From positions 226,818-290,817 of the forward strand of contig JBBRAX010000002.1 of the NCBI GenBank assembly GCA_038206395.1: a stretch of DNA of 64,000 bases. The letters are read 5' to 3'. Both the position numbers and the translations under genes were made by a program. Source of the DNA: JAGSPQ01 sp038206395 (GTDB lineage: Bacteria; Myxococcota; Myxococcia; Myxococcales; Myxococcaceae). The notes under the pieces are model-generated. The model was not told the DNA's origin, searched no databases, and worked only from the letters and a program-made list of their open reading frames with translations. This document shows, piece after piece, positions 34,210 through 41,579 of this stretch (position 1 is the stretch's first letter; every line of letters starts with the position of its first letter).

Positions 34210-35600
34210 TGCGCTGGGTTGCTGTCTCGTTGTTGGCGCTCACCTCGTGCAGCCTCACCACCGCCACTGGCTTCACTGAGTGCAAGACGGACGTCGACTG
34301 CAAAGACACCCAGGCGTGCGTCGAGTCGTACTGCATCAACCTCACCGCGGGCTGCAAGCGGCAGACAGGTGAGTTCGCCTCGGCCGACCGGGTGATCTTC
34401 GCGGCGACGCTGCCGCTGTCGAGCGCGCCCGATGGCGGCGGTACGATCGACCAGTCGGAACAGCAGGGCCTCAACGCGCTCGCGCTCGCCATCGAAGAAG
34501 GCAACCTGCGCGACGGAATCAAGGGGCGGAAGTTCGCGCTGCTCTTCTGCAACACGGGGGGTGACGACGCGCTGGCGAAGCAGCAGGTCGAGTGGCTGGC
34601 GACCGAGCTGAAGGTGCCCGCGGTGGTGACGTCGGGCTCGGGGCAGACGATCGCGATCACGAACGTGGCGGCGTCGAGGGACGTGATGGTGATCAGCGCG
34701 ACGTCGACTTCGCCCGAGCTGATCGGCACTTTTCAGAGCAACAAGCAGCTCGTCTGGCGCACGGCTCCGTCTGACTCGCTGCAGGCTCGCGTGATGGCGG
34801 ATCTCATCCAGACGACGTTTCCCGTCACGGGGGATGCGGGCACGGCCGACACGCGCATCGGCATCGCCTACGTGAACACCACCTACGGGCAGGGGCTGTC
34901 GGCCGGCCTGCGTGCGCGGCTGCCGGCGCGGTTCCAGGTGAAGGAAGTGTTCTACGAGCTGAACGACGACATCACGCAGGCGGTGAATGATCTGAACGCT
35001 TTCGCTCCCGCGCTGACGATGGTGGTGGGCTTCCCGCCTGACCTGCGGAACATCGTCACGCTCGCGAAGACGAAGGCGGCGCTGAACCGCGCCAGCGGTC
35101 ACCGGTGGTTGTTCTCAGACAGCGCCAAGGATCCCGCGCTGCTCACGACGGAGACACTGCCCGAGCTCGCCGGCAGCTTCGGCACGGCCCCGGCGCAGGG
35201 AGCAGGCTCGACCTTTCCGTCCTTCCGCGATCGCTTCATCACCAAGTACTCGGCCGACCCGACGAGCTTCTCGTTCACCTCGCACAGCTACGACGCGATG
35301 TACCTGCTGATGCTGTCTGCGGCCTGGGCCTCGAACGGCGGCGGTGCCATCACCGGCCCCCGAATGGTCGACGGCATGAAGAACGTGTCGATGGGGGCGC
35401 CCTTCTCGCTCGCTCCCGGCAACTTCACCGGCGCTGTCGCGGCGATGCAGGCGAAGACGCCGATCGATGTCGAAGGCGCCAGCGGCAAGCTGAACTTCGA
35501 TTCTGATGCGGGCGCGCCGTCGTCGCCGTACGAGCTGTGGCGCATCGAGCCCGATGGCGGGCTGAGCACCACGGCCCTCGTCGAGCCCACCGGAAACTGA
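34209..35600 (+). CDS. Periplasmic substrate-binding (type-1) lipoprotein
   Basis: A 463-residue lipoprotein: lipobox LLALTSCSL (Cys14), a short Cys-rich segment (ECKTDVDCKDTQACVESYCIN) of the kind common in this lineage, then a type-1 periplasmic binding fold like branched-chain amino-acid receptors (VIFAATLPLSS, KFALLFCNTGGDD, VTSGSGQTIAI, TRIGIAYVNTTYGQGLS, AYDAMYLLMLSAAW). No ABC permease or ATPase is nearby, so it may be a sensory or orphan binding protein; its only partner is the coupled TPR membrane protein. Ligand unknown. Confidence 0.7.
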   Translation: MRWVAVSLLALTSCSLTTATGFTECKTDVDCKDTQACVESYCINLTAGCKRQTGEFASADRVIFAATLPLSSAPDGGGTIDQSEQQGLNALALAIEEGNLRDGIKGRKFALLFCNTGGDDALAKQQVEWLATELKVPAVVTSGSGQTIAITNVAASRDVMVISATSTSPELIGTFQSNKQLVWRTAPSDSLQARVMADLIQTTFPVTGDAGTADTRIGIAYVNTTYGQGLSAGLRARLPARFQVKEVFYELNDDITQAVNDLNAFAPALTMVVGFPPDLRNIVTLAKTKAALNRASGHRWLFSDSAKDPALLTTETLPELAGSFGTAPAQGAGSTFPSFRDRFITKYSADPTSFSFTSHSYDAMYLLMLSAAWASNGGGAITGPRMVDGMKNVSMGAPFSLAPGNFTGAVAAMQAKTPIDVEGASGKLNFDSDAGAPSSPYELWRIEPDGGLSTTALVEPTGN

Positions 35601-35811
35601 AAAGCCTGGGCGCAGGAACAAGCAGCGACGCAGAAGCAGGTTCTGCTGCAAGGCCCGGCTGTGGGCCGGTCAGTCGCCGCCGTTCGGCTTTACCGACGTG
35701 GACAAGGTTGTGGGAGTGGATGGGATAGAAGGACGCGTGCTACCGCCATCGACGCGTCGGGCGACAAGAAGTCGCTGCTCGGCTCAGCCGATTAGCCACA
35801 GGAGCAAGGAA

Positions 35812-36210
35812 TTGAGCATCGTGATCGAGCGACTGCCCGCGCCGACCGCGGTTGGAGCCCTGGCGATCGTGCGCCACGGGTCGAGTTCGCTCGAAATCGA
35901 AGTGGTGGGCGACTTCGAGAGGCTTGCGGCCAGTGTGGGTGAGCTTCACAGCGTCGAGTTCTCCTACGACGCCGTGGGGACGTGGCGGATGCTGGAAGCG
36001 GCAGAGCGAGTTGCGCACGGGCTGTTCGCCAGCGAGCCGGGATCCGTTCGCTTTGTGGGTGTGGTGCATTTCATCATCAGCACCGCAGACGGCCAGACGA
36101 TCTCAGATGTCTATGTTCAAGCGGGTCAAGAGCGCGTCGCCGTCGACGCGGCCAACCTTCCTGGTTCAAACCTTCACTCGCCTCTGCCCCCTGGGCTGGC
36201 GGAGGGGTAG
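35812..36210 (+). CDS. Hypothetical protein
   Basis: A 132-residue protein with start TTG at 35812 supported by GGAG 7 bases upstream; GTG at 35821 is also possible. No signal peptide or known motif is seen. The middle alternates strands and helices (ALAIVRHGSSSLEIEVVG, VRFVGVVHFIISTADGQTISDVYV). Codon third positions are GC-rich as in true genes here. I do not recognise it. The 211 bases before it hold only small inverted repeats (GCAGAA-N5-TTCTGC at 35630-35646). Confidence 0.5.
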   Translation: MSIVIERLPAPTAVGALAIVRHGSSSLEIEVVGDFERLAASVGELHSVEFSYDAVGTWRMLEAAERVAHGLFASEPGSVRFVGVVHFIISTADGQTISDVYVQAGQERVAVDAANLPGSNLHSPLPPGLAEG

Positions 36211-36307
36211 CCTCGAAACCCATTCGATCGAAGGAGATCGAACATCGCGCAGCGAAGGATTCGACCCGTCGCTCTCAGACTTCTGTGTATCGGCTCGCGC
36301 CGGGCAC

Positions 36308-37003
36308 TCACGGCCGGGCGAGCCACTCCTTGCGTTCATCTGGGGGAAACCGTTCGATTGCGTACCGAAGCGCCGTGCGCGGAAGTTGCGACACCCGCTT
36401 CTCGAGGTACTCGCGCAGCGCGTCCTCGCTGACCCGCTTTCCAACCTCGCGAAGCATCCACCCGGTGGCCTTGTGGATCAGGTCGTGCGCGTCCTCGAGC
36501 AACAGATCGGCAATCTCGAAGGTCGTCTTCGACTCACCTGCGCGGATGAACGCGTACGTGGCCACGATCGCGACCCGCCGTTCCCACAGCACGCGCGACT
36601 TCGCCAACTTGAACAGCAACCTGCGGTCGCGCTTCAGCAGGTAGTCGCCCACAATCTGGTGCGCCGATAAATCGACGAGGTCCCAGTTGTTAACGCCGGC
36701 GAGGTGCGCGACGTAGAAGTCGAACACCTCTTTCTCGGCGCCGAGTTCGTACTGGTCGACCAGCACCGCGAGCGCCGTGAGCCGTTCTTCGTGAATCTTC
36801 GAGCCGAGCAGCTTCTCGAGCTCGCCAAACCCCAACGTCCGGAACTGCTTCGCGACCCGCCGTTGGTCGGGCACCGTGATGCCGAGGAACACATCGCCCT
36901 CGCCGTACTGCCCCTTGCCCGTCTTGAAGAACGCCGCGCCGCCCTTCGCCTTCGTCGGGTCGCCCAGCTTCTTGAGCGCTGCTTTGACGCCGGCGGCGCT
37001 CAT
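36308..37003 (-). CDS. DNA alkylation repair protein (AlkD-like)
   Basis: A 231-residue all-helical protein of the AlkD/HEAT-like DNA glycosylase family. Helical repeats are visible (GVTVPDQRRVAKQF-like FLGITVPDQRRVAKQFR, EERLTALAVLVDQYE, NNWDLVDLSAHQIVGDYL, WERRVAIVATYAFIR, IHKATGWMLREVGKR). NWDLVD and WERR match the DNA-contacting Trp/Asp/Arg region of AlkD, which removes positively charged alkylated bases. The start at 37003 overlaps the aldehyde dehydrogenase stop by 4 bases, so repair and aldehyde oxidation are co-expressed. That fits protection from reactive aldehydes, though this is inference. Confidence 0.88.
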   Translation of the reverse strand: MSAAGVKAALKKLGDPTKAKGGAAFFKTGKGQYGEGDVFLGITVPDQRRVAKQFRTLGFGELEKLLGSKIHEERLTALAVLVDQYELGAEKEVFDFYVAHLAGVNNWDLVDLSAHQIVGDYLLKRDRRLLFKLAKSRVLWERRVAIVATYAFIRAGESKTTFEIADLLLEDAHDLIHKATGWMLREVGKRVSEDALREYLEKRVSQLPRTALRYAIERFPPDERKEWLARP

Positions 37004-38421
37004 CTCATCAGGAAGGCGATCGCGCGCTCGAGCAGCTTCCCGTATGGGGGCGCCTGCAGCTTGCCGACCTGGCTGAGCCCACTCGACACGTAGACGCCGC
37101 GCGCATGTGAGAACGTCTGGAAGCCCGTGACGCCGTGGTACGCGCCGACACCGCTGTCGCCGACGCCGCCGAACGGCAGATCTTCCTGCGCGAAGTGGAG
37201 CAGCGTGTCGTTGATGCACGCGCCGCCCGAGATGGTGCGCTTGAGCACGTCGTTGGCGCGCCGCGTGTTGTCGTCGAAGTAATAGAAGGCCAGCGGGCGC
37301 GGGTGGTTGTTCACGTACGCCAGCGCCTCATCGACCGACGCGTAAGTCTTCACCGGCAGAATCGGCCCGAAGATCTCTTCCTTCATCAGCTTCATCTCGT
37401 CCGTCGCGTTGAACACCAGCGTCGGAGCGAACTTCCGGCTCTTCGTCTGCTCGGGGAGGACGGCCAGCGGCTCGATCTTCGCTCCTTTTGACTCGGCGTC
37501 TGCGATCAGCCCCTTCAGCCGTTCGTACGCCTTCGGGTTCGCGATCGACGTGTAATCGGGGCTCGTCGCGAGGTCCGGGTACAGCCGCGCCACCACCGCC
37601 TTGAACGCCGTCGCGAAGGCCTGCTCGCTGCCCTGCTTCACCAGCACGTAGTCGGGCGCGATGCAGGTCTGGCCCGCGTTGAAGAGCTTGCCGATTGCGA
37701 TCCGCTCGGCCGCCTTCGCCATCGGGTAGTCGGGGTGAATCAGCGTCGGTGACTTGCCGCCCAGCTCGAGCGTGGTCGACGTCAGGTTCAGCGCCGCCGC
37801 TTGCGCGACCATGCGGCCGACGTGCGTCGAGCCGGTGAAGAGCAGGTGGTCGAGCGGAAGCCCGGTGAGCTCGCGGGCCACCTCGGCGCCGCCTTCGACC
37901 ACCGCGACTTCATCGGCAGTGAAAGTGTCCCGCACCGCGCGCGCGATCGCTTCCGACGTGCGCGGCGTCAACTCGGACGGCTTGATGATCGCCCGGTTCC
38001 CGGCGGCCAGCGCGCCGGACAGCGGGCCGAGCGCGAGATCCACCGGGTAGTTCCACGGAGCGATGATGCCCACCACGCCCCTCGGCAGGTACTCGATGTA
38101 CGAGGTCGATGGCAGGAACCACCACTTCGGCCGCACCGGTTTGCGCGCCATCCACTCGCCGACGTTCTTCCGCGCTTCCTGCACGCCCCCCAACGTCACC
38201 AGCACATCGGCCAGCAGCGTCTCGTGCCGCGACCGCCCGAGGAAGTCGGCGTTGATCGCGTCGACGAACGCTTCCTGGTGGACGCGCATCATCCGCTCGA
38301 GCCGCTCGAGCAGATCTTCCCTCTGCTGCCGCGTCGGAAATGGGTTCGCGCGATACGCCGAACGCAGCCGGTCGTACGCCTGCTGCGTGGGACTCGAAGG
38401 GGCGGCAGAGGGTGCATTCAT
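37000..38421 (-). CDS. Aldehyde dehydrogenase (coniferyl-aldehyde-dehydrogenase-like)
   Basis: A 473-residue NAD(P)-dependent aldehyde dehydrogenase. Motifs: IIAPWNYPVDLALGPLSGALAAGNRAIIKPSE, FTGSTHVGR, catalytic Glu in TLELGGKSP, catalytic Cys in NAGQTCIAPDYVL, EEIFGPILPV, and LPFGGVGDSGVGAYHG. The class is the coniferyl-aldehyde/fatty-aldehyde type with a C-terminal hydrophobic end. It oxidises an aldehyde to its acid. AAGGG before the ATG gives the start. It diverges from a FadR-like regulator across 61 bases that contain a palindromic operator, and the facing operon has a GMC alcohol oxidoreductase, so together they could oxidise alcohol to acid. Confidence 0.92.
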   Translation of the reverse strand: MNAPSAAPSSPTQQAYDRLRSAYRANPFPTRQQREDLLERLERMMRVHQEAFVDAINADFLGRSRHETLLADVLVTLGGVQEARKNVGEWMARKPVRPKWWFLPSTSYIEYLPRGVVGIIAPWNYPVDLALGPLSGALAAGNRAIIKPSELTPRTSEAIARAVRDTFTADEVAVVEGGAEVARELTGLPLDHLLFTGSTHVGRMVAQAAALNLTSTTLELGGKSPTLIHPDYPMAKAAERIAIGKLFNAGQTCIAPDYVLVKQGSEQAFATAFKAVVARLYPDLATSPDYTSIANPKAYERLKGLIADAESKGAKIEPLAVLPEQTKSRKFAPTLVFNATDEMKLMKEEIFGPILPVKTYASVDEALAYVNNHPRPLAFYYFDDNTRRANDVLKRTISGGACINDTLLHFAQEDLPFGGVGDSGVGAYHGVTGFQTFSHARGVYVSSGLSQVGKLQAPPYGKLLERAIAFLMR

Positions 38422-38464
38422 GGCCCTTCGTTTCCTCCTATTCTGCCCCGCCGTCAAATCGTGT

Positions 38465-38483
38465 TAACTGGTCGGACCAGTTA
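38465..38483. promoter_or_regulatory. FadR/GntR-type operator, perfect 19-bp palindrome
   Basis: TAACTGGTC-G-GACCAGTTA is a perfect 9-bp inverted repeat with a one-base centre. Its core TGGTCGGACCA fits the FadR-subfamily GntR consensus TNGTNNNACNA and looks very like the E. coli FadR site. The last base is the A of the regulator's ATG at 38483, so a bound repressor would cover the start of its own gene. It lies 44 bases before the aldehyde dehydrogenase start, so both directions may be controlled. Confidence 0.8.
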
Positions 38484-39169
38484 TGTCGAAACGCCCCGAA
38501 CGCATCGCAGACAAGATCGCCGTGAAGCTTCGTGCGGCGATCGTCGGGGGCCGCCTTCGCCCAGGGGACGCCCTGCCATCCGAGCGGGAACTGGCCGAGC
38601 AGTACGACGTCAACCGATCGAGCATTCGCGAAGCGATGGGCAAGCTCGAGACGTGGGGCCTGGTCAAGATTCGCCACGGCGGAGCGACCCGCGTCTCTGA
38701 CTTCCTGATGGGCGCCGGCCTCGAGCTCCTGCCCCACCTCGTCGAGCTCGGCGGCAAGGTCGACCCCGGCATCCTCGAGGACCTCCACGGCATTCGCGGG
38801 ATGCTGCTCGGCTGGTGCGCAGAGCAGGCCGCGCGAAATGCAGACGCGGCCGACGTCGAGAAGCTCGAGGCACTGGTGCACCAGTTGTCGGACGCAAAGG
38901 CGAAGCCCGCGACGCTGCAGGTGCTCGACTACGACTTCTACCAGGAGCTCGTTCGCATCTCGGGCAACCGCGTGCTCGGCCTCTTCTCGAACGTGGTGCG
39001 CGACGTGTACCTCAACGGCAAAGACGGCTTCGCCGGCCTCTACGCGCGCGGCGTTTTCGACCCCGTTCACCACCAGCAGGCCGTCGCCGCCATTCGCGCG
39101 CGCGACGCTGCCGGCGCCGGTTCCGCCATGCGCGGCCACGCCGCCACCGCTTTGAAGGAGCTCCCATGA
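38483..39169 (+). CDS. GntR-family regulator, FadR subfamily
   Basis: A 228-residue transcription factor. The N-terminal winged helix (about 8-75) has LRPGDALPSERELAEQYDVNRSSIREAMGKLETWGLVKIRHGGATRV, split here as the recognition helix NRSSIREAM and the wing. The C-terminal all-helical FCD-type domain (about 90-225) binds the effector, usually an organic acid or acyl-CoA. There is no ribosome-binding site: the ATG begins inside the operator palindrome, implying a leaderless or very short-leader mRNA and tight self-repression. The downstream hypothetical and GMC oxidoreductase genes overlap in sequence, forming an operon under this regulator. Confidence 0.9.
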   Translation: MSKRPERIADKIAVKLRAAIVGGRLRPGDALPSERELAEQYDVNRSSIREAMGKLETWGLVKIRHGGATRVSDFLMGAGLELLPHLVELGGKVDPGILEDLHGIRGMLLGWCAEQAARNADAADVEKLEALVHQLSDAKAKPATLQVLDYDFYQELVRISGNRVLGLFSNVVRDVYLNGKDGFAGLYARGVFDPVHHQQAVAAIRARDAAGAGSAMRGHAATALKELP

Positions 39170-39639
39170 ACGTCGGATTCGTCGAAACGATGCGCGGCAC
39201 GCTGAAGGCCGAGGACGGCAGCGAAACGAAGATCGAGTTCGAGGTTCATGCGCACGCCGACCACCTGCGCCAGTTCCTGAAAGATCGGCACACGTCGCTC
39301 AAGGGAATCATGCGCGCCGGAAAGTACGGAGCTGCCGTGCCTGCGACGGGCTCGCTGGTCGTCGACATCCCCCGCGCCCTCACCTACTGCGTCGAGTTCG
39401 GCCAGTACGTGCTCGAGGGCAGGAAGACGCCCCGCTTTTTCGCGCCGGTGAAGTCGATGACCGCGATGGAGGTGGTGCTGAAGACGAGGGAAGGCGACAC
39501 CGTCGCGCGCGGCCAGATGTTCTTCGACGTGCGCGAGCTCGGCACGTTCGTCGCGTCGTGGCTGCCTTTCAACGCCAAGCCGCGGCTGGCGCTCGACGTG
39601 AAGCGCCGCCTGCTCGAGCGCGAGGCGATGGCGAAGTGA
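39166..39639 (+). CDS. Hypothetical protein coupled to the GMC oxidoreductase
   Basis: A 157-residue protein between the regulator and the oxidoreductase, overlapping both by 4 bases, with GAAGGAG before its ATG. No signal peptide. The sequence is beta-rich with a short helical middle (FVETMRGTLKAEDGS, IEFEVHAHADHLRQFL, GSLVVDIPRALTYCVEFGQYVLEG). I do not recognise a named family. Its strict coupling suggests an accessory or subunit of the GMC enzyme. Confidence 0.55.
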   Translation: MNVGFVETMRGTLKAEDGSETKIEFEVHAHADHLRQFLKDRHTSLKGIMRAGKYGAAVPATGSLVVDIPRALTYCVEFGQYVLEGRKTPRFFAPVKSMTAMEVVLKTREGDTVARGQMFFDVRELGTFVASWLPFNAKPRLALDVKRRLLEREAMAK

Positions 39640-41522
39640 GTTTTTTGAGTGGGCCCGAACGGAGCGTGTTGCGCGCGTTGGCCGGCGCTGCGCTGCCTCC
39701 CGGCCAGCTGCTGCCAGGCATGTCTGACGGGGCGCTCGACCGGTGCGAAGGCGTGCTGCAGGCGCTGCCCTTCAAGCTCGGCAACGGGTACCGCGCGATG
39801 CTGTGGACTTTAGAGACCGGCGGACTGCTGCGCTTCGGCGGCCGGTTCTCGACGCTTCCGCTGGGCAAGCGGCTGCGCGTACTCGAGGCGCTGCACGGCA
39901 ACGAGGCGACGCGGCTGATGGTGCGCGCGCTGCTGTCACCGCTGAAGCTCGGGTTCCTCGACGACCCTTCCGTCTACGCCGCGCTGGGGTGCCGCTACAT
40001 CGTCGACCCGCCGAAGCAGAAAGAGCGGGCGCGGTGGCACGACCAGGTGATGAAGGCTTCCGACCTGCCGCCGGGCGAGACGCTGGAATGCGACGTGGTC
40101 ATCGTCGGGACTGGCGCCGGCGGAGCGCCGCTGGCCGCGAAGCTCGCCGAAGCCGGACACGCGGTGCTGATGCTGGAAGAAGGCGAGCACTTCACGCGGG
40201 GCGACTTCACGGGCCGCCCCGTGGACATGCTCAAGAAGTTGTACCGGAACAACAGCCTCACCGGCGCGGTCGGCAACCACTTCATTCCCATTCCGCTCGG
40301 CAAGGGGGTGGGCGGCACGACGCTCATCAACTCGGGCACCTGCTTCCGCGTGCCCGACAAGACGCTGAGCGCCTGGCACGACGAGTTCGGCCTCACCGAG
40401 CTGACCCAGGAGTCGCTCGACCCGTACTACCTCGAGGTCGAGAAGGAGCTCGGCGTCGGCGCGAACACCTCGAAGGCGATGGGCGCTCCAGCGTCGCTGA
40501 TCGCCAAAGGCTGCGAGGCCCTTGGCTACTCGCACCACCCGCTGAAGCGAAACGCCCCGGAGTGTGATGGCCAGGGCTTGTGCTGCTTCGGGTGCCCCAC
40601 CGACGCCAAGCGCAGCACCAACATCTCGTACGTGCCGCGGGCGCTCGCACGCGGCGCGCAGCTGGTGACCGGCTTCGAAGTCACGAAAGTGCGGGTCGAG
40701 AACGAGCGCGCCGTCGGCGTCGAAGGCGGTGGGCGCACGGTGCGAGCAAAGGTCGTCGTGCTCGCCTGCGGCAGCATTCACACCCCGCTGCTGCTCGAGA
40801 AGAACGGGCTCTGCGGCACCTCGGGCATGGTCGGCCGGAACCTCTCGATTCACCCTGCGTCGGGAGCCGTCGGCCTCTTCGACCAGGCCATCAACCCCTC
40901 GCGCACCGTGCCGCAGGGCTACGCGATCGATCACTTCACTGCCGAAGGCCTGATGTTCGAAGGCAGCACGGTGCCGCTGGAACTCACCGGGGTGGCGATG
41001 ACGGGCTTCGGCCCCTCGTACATCGCGGCGCTCGAGCAGTTCGACAAGTCGTTCGGGTTTGGGTTCATGGTGAAGGACACCTCGCGCGGACGCGTGCGTC
41101 CCGGCCTCGATGGCGCGCCACTGATGACGTACTGGTTGAACGACCACGACCAGGCGCTGATTCAGCGGGGCCTGGGCATCCTCGCGCGCGTCTTCTTCGC
41201 CGCGGGAGCAAAGCAGGTGCACCCCGCCGTCGCAGGCCACGAGACGCTGCGGTCATTGAAGGACGTCGAGAAGCTCGAGGCGGCGAAGCTCACCGCGCGG
41301 CAGCTGGACGTCACCGCGTACCACCCGCTGGGGACGTGCCGCATGGGCAAGGACCCGCACACGTCGGTCATCGACCCGACCCACGAGACGCACGACGTGC
41401 ACAACCTCTTCATCAGCGACGGCTCGGTGATGCCGGGCTCGCTGGGGGTGAACCCGCAGCTGACGATCATGGCGTTGGCCCTGCGCGCGGCCGACGCGAT
41501 CGATCGCCGCCTCACCGCTTAG
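39636..41522 (+). CDS. GMC-family oxidoreductase (alcohol oxidase/dehydrogenase)
   Basis: A 628-residue FAD enzyme with the GTG start overlapping the preceding stop. Residues about 1-130 form a helical N-terminal extension (ERSVLRALAGAALPPG) like that of long-chain alcohol oxidases. The FAD fold follows: VVIVGTGAGGAPLAAKLAEAGHAVLMLEEG (about 152-181), KGVGGTTLINSGTCFRVP, a Cys-rich CDGQGLCCFGCP segment, and the C-terminal active-site region YHPLGTCRMG, ending SDGSVMPGSLGVNPQLT. Such enzymes oxidise long-chain or sterol-type alcohols. With the divergent aldehyde dehydrogenase and FadR-like control, a fatty-alcohol or aromatic-alcohol route is plausible. No secretion signal. Confidence 0.88.
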   Translation: MSFLSGPERSVLRALAGAALPPGQLLPGMSDGALDRCEGVLQALPFKLGNGYRAMLWTLETGGLLRFGGRFSTLPLGKRLRVLEALHGNEATRLMVRALLSPLKLGFLDDPSVYAALGCRYIVDPPKQKERARWHDQVMKASDLPPGETLECDVVIVGTGAGGAPLAAKLAEAGHAVLMLEEGEHFTRGDFTGRPVDMLKKLYRNNSLTGAVGNHFIPIPLGKGVGGTTLINSGTCFRVPDKTLSAWHDEFGLTELTQESLDPYYLEVEKELGVGANTSKAMGAPASLIAKGCEALGYSHHPLKRNAPECDGQGLCCFGCPTDAKRSTNISYVPRALARGAQLVTGFEVTKVRVENERAVGVEGGGRTVRAKVVVLACGSIHTPLLLEKNGLCGTSGMVGRNLSIHPASGAVGLFDQAINPSRTVPQGYAIDHFTAEGLMFEGSTVPLELTGVAMTGFGPSYIAALEQFDKSFGFGFMVKDTSRGRVRPGLDGAPLMTYWLNDHDQALIQRGLGILARVFFAAGAKQVHPAVAGHETLRSLKDVEKLEAAKLTARQLDVTAYHPLGTCRMGKDPHTSVIDPTHETHDVHNLFISDGSVMPGSLGVNPQLTIMALALRAADAIDRRLTA

Positions 41523-41566
41523 AAATCCGAGGGGCCTCAAAGGTGAAGGGGCCCACCCTTCTGGGC

Positions 41567-41572
41567 TAGGTC
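41567..41572 (+). promoter_or_regulatory. -10-like box TAGGTC, leaderless spacing
   Basis: TAGGTC ends 7 bases before the ATG at 41580 and lies in GGGCTAGGTC, identical in sequence and position to the element before ATP-grasp ligase 4. Confidence 0.4.
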
Positions 41573-41579
41573 ATGAGGC

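Noticed and set aside
34209..35600. Branched-chain amino-acid ABC transporter operon
   Set aside because: Only the binding-protein-like lipoprotein is present; there is no permease or ATPase around it.
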